Assembly: GCA_017979445.1 (NCBI GenBank)
Contig: CM030717.1
Coordinates: forward strand, 13,812,086 to 13,876,085
Origin: Akebia trifoliata
Taxonomy: Eukaryota > Streptophyta > Magnoliopsida > Ranunculales > Lardizabalaceae
DNA length: 64,000 bases
Direction: 5' to 3'
Within the stretch, counting starts at the first letter, position 1, and the number at the start of each line of letters is the position of its first letter. The translations under genes were made by a program, and so were the position numbers. Below are positions 55,976 through 64,000 of the stretch, piece after piece. The notes beneath the pieces were generated by a model. The model saw nothing but the letters and a program-made list of their open reading frames with translations, ran no database searches and was not told where the DNA came from.

Positions 55976-58900
55976 TATTTGGGAGTGGAGTCTAGAAGCA
56001 CTTCCGCTAGACGCAGACCCAATGGTAACCTTTTTGTGTAATTGGTCGATTTGTGTGTGTGTTTGTTTTTGGAGGTGCATTTTGAAAAATATCATCTTTG
56101 AATATTTTGGTTATTGTGGGTGATTATTTTTGTCAATCCAACACCTCAAGTTGAGTAATAGTGCCACCCTCATTGAATTACATGCACTATGGCACCTCTA
56201 TGTTATCTTCCAAAGAGACCTCGATGAAAAAATAAAAACAATACCTCATTTATTTATTTTTTCAAATCCTATTTATTTTTTATTTACGAAAACAATGATT
56301 ATAATCTTCAGAAATCAAGGAAAGAGGTAAGGGTGCATCAATAGATTAAATGAAGGTAAAGATATGCAATACTAATCAAACAAAACTTGTTACATTGTCA
56401 AAAATTTTATTGACTTGATTATTTGAGTGCAATTGCGCAGAAGGACTAGAGGTTAAAATCTGAGAACAAGAATCCATTTTAAGATCGAAGACAAGAAGAT
56501 GATGATAGTTGGATAAGATCTCTTTGTATCCACAAACACTATAAAATTCGACGGATCTTGATGTCTAATTTACCCCTTTTTCACGTAACGAACATATGTT
56601 AGGGTATGTTTGATGCATGAAAAATGACTGTGAAATTCATGAAAAAATAGTGGTGGAAAATGGGTAGGGTTGAAAAACAAAATTCCATTGTTTGATTCAT
56701 CTAGACAAAATCATGGAAAAAGAAGAAGAGAGGATTGGCATGGAAGGAGGACGTGGAGAAAAAAGAAGAAGAGGAGAAGGAGAGGGTTGAGGGCAGAGAG
56801 GAAGAGAGTTGGGATGGAGGGAGGAAGAGAGAGAGGGGGTGGTGGTCGATGACGGCATCAAAGACGAAGATGGTGATGATGATGATGGATAGGATGAATA
56901 TGATGGTGGTGGTAGGAAAGCAGTAGAAATGAAGTTAGGGTGATTTGGAGTCATTTTTTGCTCACATAATTTTAGCTCTCAGTGTTCATTGACTCCCCAA
57001 TGATTGCCATGTCAAGCATATAAGGGTACTTTTGTAAATTAGGAATGTCATTCAATACATGTGCCTACATGTAATTGGTCGATCCCAGATTTCTATGAGC
57101 TCTTTGAGTAAAATTTTTTCTTTACTTTGAGGATGAAAAATAAGGGTAATTTTATTTTCTTACGAGTAAAAATAGAAAAATGAAATTTAGGTCTTATGGG
57201 ACTTTTAAAAGGAGGGTGTAAAATCATTTCCCATGTAAAAATCCATCAAACACATGAAAAATGGTTTTCCACCCTATTTTTCACGTGAAATCAACATACC
57301 CTTAGTTCTCTTTTTTTTTTTTTAAAAAAAACCACATATAGAAAGAAGAATGTGCACGCCTTCTTCTTCTCTTTTAAATTGATTTTCCCCCTTTTTAAAA
57401 CAAACAAAAGTTTTTTTTTTTTTTTTTATATTTTGTTTTAAGGTGATAGATCGCCATCTTCTCAGAAATTAGATTTTGAGTCATTTTCAATGATAAGAAT
57501 CTTGTTTCCCATAGAGAAAACAACCCATTTCTTAGTTTTCTTTCACCTTAGGTTCATCCCTTTCACTCCAAAACAATTCTAGCAAAACTTTCCATCATTC
57601 CTAGTCTTAAAAGGGGTGTGAACACGGAAAAATAAGACGTAAATCATATTACTTCAAATCCATTTCTTTTTTTTGTTTTGTTGTCGTTTGTTTTTATTGT
57701 TCTAGGTGGAAAGGAGGATTGGTGGGTGGAGCCATTGTTTTAAACTCGAATACTTGACTCGACAGGGATGTCCAATGAGTCAAGTCAATTTGATGACTCA
57801 ATATTCTACTCGACAAGCCCAATAAAATATTTTAAATATTCTTTTATATTTATATATACTTTTTATTTTCTCTTCGAGTTAGCAGAAGACTCGCCTGAGT
57901 TATTATTATTATTATTTTTAACTCGAAGAGTATGTCAAAATTTAAATTAAAAAAAAAAACAAAAAACAAAAAACGAAAAAGATAGAAAGTAAGACAACAT
58001 TTGTGGGAGAGGAGATCACAGATGTGTGCACAAATGAATAGTAAATGTTCAAAGTCCAAATAAAGATCACAGTGATAAGTGATAGGTATTGTATGGAAGA
58101 TTAACGTGTTTTTTTTTTTTTTTTCAAACAAGTTATCTATCATATATGGAAACTAGTAGGTGGTACATGTGCGTTACCAAACAGGTTTATTTGTAATTTA
58201 AAATATAGAATTCAGGTTTTTTTAGATTAGATAATAAAAAAAGATATATTTTTAATTTTGAAAACTAAGAAATGTGGTGAGTTGCAATTTTTGACTAAAA
58301 TAACTTTGATCATATTAAGAGTGAATATTATAGTGGAGATATTTATGACCACTCAAATTTTGGTGTCGAACCACTTCTTACTCCGCATCCTCTCATTGTA
58401 CTAGTAAAGATAAGATTTTGTTAGGGGTGAAATTTGTGGGAAATATGAATCGCTTAATCAGTAATTTTTTTAATAAAATCCACACTTTGCTAGAAATTTT
58501 AGATGTTTTGTGAAAAATGAAAATCTAACTCATTTGCATATATGACATTCTTAATCTTGTTGACATGTAATGTGGTTACATTATACTGTAAATCTGTAAA
58601 GAATTTTAATCCTCTCCAATGATTAGAGTAGTTAACATGCATAGATGATCTACGCTGTAATTATTATTGTTGAGATCTTCTATTTAGAGAGTCAATCCGA
58701 GCTTATCAATTAGAAAAAAAATGAATTTGGGTAAAATTATTTGTAATTATTTTATCCAGATTTATTTAGTGATGATTTTTTTTTTTTTGTTAAGCTTTTT
58801 ACTGTTAAATATGCATGTGTCACATCCGATCAAAGCATTCGAGTTTAAAATTGTAAATTTACAATAAGGTACTTATATTCTCCAAAATTAAGTTTTTCCA

Positions 58901-60300
58901 TCCTCTTCATTACTTGGATGTTCTCTTGAAATTTGAGAACTAATCGGATACGAATATTCTTTAACAAGTTGGATAAATAGTCAGATATGAAGAATTCGAT
59001 AAAATCAAGTACACATTGAATACATATATATTTATATATAGAATATGTAACAAATACAATATATGCTTTATCCGACCTATTATATATAGTATATGAGAAA
59101 ACACATGATCCCAATTGTTTAAAAACAAAATCCAAGGGTTGAGATTTATGCATATCGTAATAACACATATTTCGGAAATACTTATCTTAATAATAAATCT
59201 CATCCATTAGATTTTGTATTTAAACAGTTGGAATGATGTGTTTTTTCCATGAACTTGAATTTTGACTAAATTAGATTGACTCGTCTGAATTTCGATTTGA
59301 CCATTTGGACTAGTTCTAAAATTTTGGATGGAGCAATCTCATTAAATTTTTGACTTCACATGTAATGATTTTTCAACTCAGTGTCCAAGGTAACTCAAAA
59401 ATGCAATTGACATTACCCAACAAGAACAGTAAATTTTTTTTTCCCTTCGAATACACAATTGCACATCTTATAAAACATGTGCAGTTGATTATGACAAGGA
59501 AAAAAAAAAAATTTAGGATTGTTGCACCTGCCACGTCAGTGAATTTTTAAGTCACTGTTGGGATGAATTACAAAATCAAAATTTCTCTCGAGTTATTTGG
59601 AGGACTTTAGAGTTATTTGGCATAATCAAAAGCCCAAGCACAACTTATCTTTAGATTCGTTGGACCAGTGACCTGTCCAACGAGCAGCAGAAGAATCCAT
59701 TTTTCAAAGGAAGAAGAGTATGGAGTGGTGCGTATTGTCTTGTCTACACACACTATTCTGACTGACGTATGAGTGAAAAAGAATATATATATAGTTATAA
59801 TATTGACCCTATCATTTGCCTCAAAGTTAGACCCTCCCCAATTCCCATCACCAACTCATCTGCCAATAAGACTAAAAGAAGAGGAAGACAAAACAAATAC
59901 TTACACGTGTGGATGAATTAGCTATTCACGTGCCCAAAACTAACAGATCTCACTGCAAAGAGTCCAACTAACCTCCTTACTGAGATAGTGAGAAAAAATA
60001 ACATAAAAAGGCCTTATTGACTCTCTTCCACCGTCAAAAGAGCCTCGAGATTCATAATAAATCTTAAAGTCTTTTTTTTTTTTAATTTTTATTTATGGTG
60101 GATGAGGTTTAGTAAGGCCTTCTTCCTCGCTATCTTGGTCAGGAAAGGGTTTCTGTTCTAGAAAACCCATTCAAATAACCTTAAAAATTGATGCTTTGGG
60201 AGTCTTCTCTCATCATATCCTTCTAAAGAGTGGGTCTTACCTGTTTTCCTTTTTTTTTTTTTTTTTTAAAGGAAAAGTTACCCTCATTGAGAGTTTTTGA
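55976..60300. other. Intergenic, AT-rich; no gene seen
   Basis: There is a purine-rich low-complexity patch at 56700-56900 (GAAGAAGAGGA and GATGATGATG words) that gives open frames on both strands, a CGAGTC-rich repeat relic at 57735-57960 and several T tracts. A palindromic pair at about 56590-56660 and 57225-57305 (CATGAAAAATGACTG... against ...ACATGAAAAATGGTTTTCC and TTTTTCACGTGAAATCA) may mark a MITE. Nothing looks coding. Confidence 0.45.
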
Positions 60301-60306
60301 GTTACA

Positions 60307-60550
60307 TGTTAACTAATTGAGTTTTGACAAAATGATTCGCTAGGTGACATACTCAATTGACTCCCTGATGTGGACAAGTTTGAAAATCATAGCACCTTGG
60401 GATATATAACTCGCTTGGGAGACACATTTTATGGGGAAGTGCAATCATGTATCTCAAGACGAAAAGATCTACGATTCCGAATTATCACGTCAATGAGTTG
60501 ATTGAGTATGCCACTTGACGAGTCATTTTAACACGACTAACTAATTTACG
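60307..60550. mobile_element. ~245 bp foldback element (family B, copy 2)
   Basis: The left arm AATGATTCGCTAGGTGACAT then ACTCAATTGACTCCCTGATG pairs with the right arm, which on the other strand reads AATGACTCGTCAAGTGGCAT then ACTCAATCAACTCATTGACG. GATCTACGATTCCGAATTAT in the right arm matches CATCTACGATTGCCAAACC in copy 1, so both belong to one family. Confidence 0.83.
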
Positions 60551-61559
60551 AGCACAAACCATCTTGTTCTCAAGGGATAACTTCTTAGTTAATTTTTTCT
60601 GATTAATTTTCCTTTATCATAACAAGAGTTTTAAAGTACTAAAAATAATATATTTTCACCTATTTTAATAAAAAAAATCCAAATATTTTACTATTTTTCG
60701 AAAGTGTTATAGGTGCTGATATAACTATATATCACATAGTGTTGACGTTGAAAGAATAATTTGTCAATTATGTGATAGCTTTGTCAACACATGTAACATT
60801 TTCAAAAACTTTGATAATTATTTCATAATTTTTTTCTTTAATATACCTAAGTTTTTCAACAAAATTGCAATCTAATATGATGATTTTATAATGAGGAATA
60901 GAAAATGAAATAAGCATAATTTCAGAGATTTAGATATAAGTTTGGTCTATTTTAATGATTTATGATAAATAATGAACAAAGACTGTCATTTTCAAAATTT
61001 TGAAGTTTTAATCATAATGCTAGATTTAAGTGTCCGCTTAACTATTATAACATATGCAAAATTGCATTTTAGGAATTTTGATAAGGTTTATATAAAGTCA
61101 AGTTCGAAAAAGCAAAATTGTCAATATCGACGACTCAAATATGACTTAGATGATTGAAAATGTGGACCTCGAAAATTTCAATTATTAAAAAAAAAAAAAT
61201 TTAGTTCAACACAAGATAACAGACGCTCTTTGTACACTTCCATCGTAGAACCATAGATTATTTGTTTCAAGATACACTAGAAAAAGATTTATGATTTTCT
61301 AACTGTTAGGTTAGGGAGCATATGGGAGGCATCTAAAAAAGAGTGAATTATCATTAGTCTACAAAAATGCATGTACTATAGTGGCGAAATAGAGACTTGG
61401 TTTGCACATTAGATAGATAGCTCTCTCGAAATAGTGCATACTTCTTTAAATCAAAACTCAATTTTCTCTTGGGAGAATCAAATAATTCTCAATTCTCGGT
61501 TGTGTTGTTCATAATGCCTTAGCTGATTTTATGGTGTATATGGATAGCCCGTAACGAGA

Positions 61560-62100
61560 TTTTTTTTGAGAATTGAAGAGCCTCCGTGTTAGTTTGGAAG
61601 TGATTAAAAGATGTACAAGGTGGTTACATAAGCTGGTGGGGTTGCTAACATTCAAGAAATTGTCATCAACATATGGGGCAATCAAATCAAATCCATGGGA
61701 GGGGTGATTTTGAGAGAAGAAAGGGGTGCTTATTAGAAGCAAGATTCTGGTTTTTTGGGGAAGCTATTTAACAATGTTGTAGAATACCGAGCTTTTGTTG
61801 AGGCCTTGGAAAAGTTTAAACTGATGGGAGTGAATCTTTTGTTTGAGTTAGATTCATTATTGATTCTTAATGGCATTAAATGGACAAACATCCCACGGAG
61901 TTAAGAGACTTGGTTGCAAAAAATAAAAATAAAAAGATCCTTCACAATTAGTCTCTTTAAATTTGCATGTTCAACATTAATTCTTGGAGAGAGGGTAACT
62001 TGGTGGTAGATGCGGTAGCAAACTTCACCATAAGAAGTCGATCTTCTAGATGTTTAAATGTTGTTGAAAACTTACCCTTAATAGTGAGAAAATATTAAAG
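61560..62100 (+). pseudogene. Decayed RNase H-like (RVT_3 type) domain
   Basis: Pieces in order on the + strand are GGVILREERGAY, FNNVVEYRAFVEALEKFKLMG, FELDSLLILNGI and EGNLVVDAVANFTIRSRS. They are the usual blocks of the plant RNase H-like domain found in LINE tails and in many degenerate copies: the conserved Glu in EYRA, Asp in LDS and Asp in VDAVAN. Stops and shifts break the frame, and the first Asp block is not recognisable. Confidence 0.78.
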
Positions 62101-62861
62101 GGTTGCTTTATTTGTACATTTGTTTCAAGTTAATATAAAAATAGTAGTAGACTCCTCTGCTTCTTTTTCTTCTTCTTTTTTTCTTTCTTTTTTTATAAAA
62201 AAAAGGAGATTAATATGATGTCCTACATAATTTACTTTTTTAAATCTATTTATCAATATATTATATTTTCAAAATGTATTATTAAAAATTAAATGATAAT
62301 CTTTGAATTTTTATTTTTGCTTCTTGGGTACCAAACTCTACAAAGAAGCAACACGGGGAGTTTTTTTTTTTTTTATTTTGAAATTTTGTAAACATATGTC
62401 ACAATCTCGATGGTGATAGATATTTTGTGTTTATAATATTATAGAACAATAATTACCCTTCATATTTCACCTTCAAAAAATTATACCAAATGAGATGAAG
62501 GATATTTTTATCTTTTTAATATTATTTAATACATAATATTTTTGAAAATTTTGTGTCCAACAACATTGTAGGATAACATAATCTATATAATTTATCATAA
62601 ATATTTAAATAGAAAGATTAATCTTGGCATTTAAAAATAAATATTTTTGTAAACGGGACATTTGTTACATAATTGGAAAAGCAAGGTTTGATGTTACATC
62701 TTTTGTTTGCTCCACCAAAAAGACTCTTAAAATAATTGCGTCACTTAATATTTTTTTAGGGAGGATTTTTCTATTATTTAATTTTGTCAGACAAACTAAA
62801 TTAACTAATAGTGACTTTTCTAAATAATAAAAAATTTGCTAATGATCTTTTGACTCGAAAA

Positions 62862-63047
62862 TTTTTACTCAATTTGTACTCGATTGATGTGACAAAGGCA
62901 CAAAATCATATATCTTTTTCTTTCAGATAGTCTCTGTGCTTAACTGGTGTTGCAAGGGCACAAAACCATTGATCTTTTCCTTGTGTATCTCAAAGTAAAA
63001 AGACCTATGATTTGTACCCTTGCCATGTCAAAAATTTTAGAGTAAGG
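62862..63047. mobile_element. ~185 bp foldback element (family B-like, copy 3)
   Basis: The left arm TTTTTACTCAATTTGTACTC then GATGTGACAAAGGCACAAAATC pairs loosely with the right arm, which on the other strand reads CTCTAAAATTTTTGACATGG then CAAGGGTACAAATCATAGG. It also contains an internal near-repeat, GACAAAGGCACAAAATCATA and GCAAGGGCACAAAACCATTG. Shared words with copies 1 and 2 make a family link likely but weaker. Confidence 0.6.
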
Positions 63048-63049
63048 AA

Positions 63050-64000
63050 ATCACGAATCTAAAAATTTATTAAAATATTAAATAAAAATATGTATGTTTT
63101 TGCAATATCTTTTGTTTATATATAAAAGGAAAGATTTTCCAAGAGTATTATTACATTTATTAATTATTTAAAATTTTGAACAAGTTCACTAATGTTGGAA
63201 CATTAAATCATAATAGTCTTTATTCCCCACCATAGTCAAAGAATTCTTTGGATTAATTTTTTATTTTTTAATACAAATTAAGATTTAGCCAATTAAATCT
63301 GTGAAGTAACAAATCTAATGACAATTCCTTTATTAATTATGGAACCTTGTAACATTTTTTGTCTTTAATTATTATTTTTTTTTCAAACATCAAAGAAGAA
63401 GGTAAGGTTTTTAAACAATTTGAAGATTACGGATCTTAAATAGGTTGAAGATGATGGATTTTGAAAAGAAAAATAAAAGGACAAAAATATATTTTAAATA
63501 ATTATCAAAATTTTACTGATTTTTTATTAAAATTTTATCAAAATTCACCCAAATTATCCGAATTGAACCCCAACCCAATAATGATCTAATCCGAAATTTG
63601 TTACCATGTTTCGGACACCCAATTTGGACCGAGGAATCATTAGTTGCATTGAACTCGTTTTGAGACTAAGTTCAAAATTTTACATCCAAATATGTTTTAT
63701 TAAAAATCTCCATTGATGACGTCACCTCTTCTCTTAAAGGTCATATGGCCTACCACTATATATGCAAATCTTGACTCGTCACGTAAAGCTTCGGCTACAA
63801 TCTTACATGTGGGTCAACGATCGATACCCACTCTCCAAGACATGTGGGACCCACTTGGCCGACTAATTATACCCATCTCCACAACCTTCACCCACATACA
63901 CAGCATTTGACGTGTTGGATGGGGTATTGAAGTGGACTAGATATTTTGCTTGTTGGTTCGATATGGTAGGTCTTGACCTACCAGACTAAATGACGTCCTA
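63050..64000. other. Right edge of the window; no gene seen
   Basis: AT-rich until about 63700, then less so. At 63715-63770 TGATGACGTCACC (a TGACGTCA element of the type bound by bZIP/TGA factors) is followed by ACTATATATGC, a possible TATA box, so a promoter for a + strand gene beyond the window is possible. The open frame at 63713-63910 has no recognisable domain. Confidence 0.35.

Noticed and set aside
56670..56954. Frames in a GAAGAAGAGG purine patch
   Set aside because: Low complexity, with Lys/Glu/Arg on one strand and Ser/Pro on the other; typical of simple sequence.
1..64000. Functional tRNA genes
   Set aside because: The A-box and B-box pairs found all belong to SINE-like bodies with A tails and cannot fold into a cloverleaf with an acceptor stem.

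Overview
The window is nuclear DNA of a flowering plant. The genes have many introns with GT-AG borders and long AT-rich intergenic DNA. Transposable elements are of plant type, and the intact proteins match plant families: REC8/SYN1 cohesin, the UBA1 ubiquitin E1, an ALOG/LSH transcription regulator, and an LRR protein with a ubiquitin-like domain. The species cannot be fixed from the sequence. The gene structures and base composition look more like a dicot or early-diverging angiosperm than a grass.

Layout. From 0.66 to 11.2 kb lies a long, decayed non-LTR retrotransposon (LINE) on the + strand, split by a 3.9 kb insertion that carries a diverged minisatellite. From 12.6 to 21.6 kb is an intact 10-exon + strand gene for a 377-residue ubiquitin-like/LRR protein; its introns hold SINEs, a hAT-type MITE and two LINE fragments. 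It converges on an intact 20-exon REC8 (meiotic kleisin) gene on the - strand (29183 to 21950, 615 residues). Just upstream of REC8 on the same strand is a complete 6-coding-exon UBA1 gene (38779 to 30708, 1091 residues from the conserved start, or 57 more if an upstream in-frame start is used). From 39.1 to 53.1 kb there is only AT-rich DNA with MITEs, a decayed Ty3/gypsy fragment and SINE relics. A single-exon LSH/ALOG gene sits at 53271-53891 (+), followed by a striking compound CT/CA satellite. From 54.8 to 64 kb there is again repeat-rich intergenic DNA, with foldback elements and a decayed RNase H-like retroelement domain.

Functionally, the E1 gene supplies the first step of ubiquitination, and ubiquitination through the APC/C controls release of REC8 cohesin by separase. 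That link is established biology, but the adjacency here is most likely coincidence. I found no clearly new gene system. The most unusual signals are the telomere-repeat-like leader of UBA1 that encodes a hydrophobic in-frame extension, several families of small foldback elements, the nested SINE/hAT structure, and the satellite behind the LSH gene.
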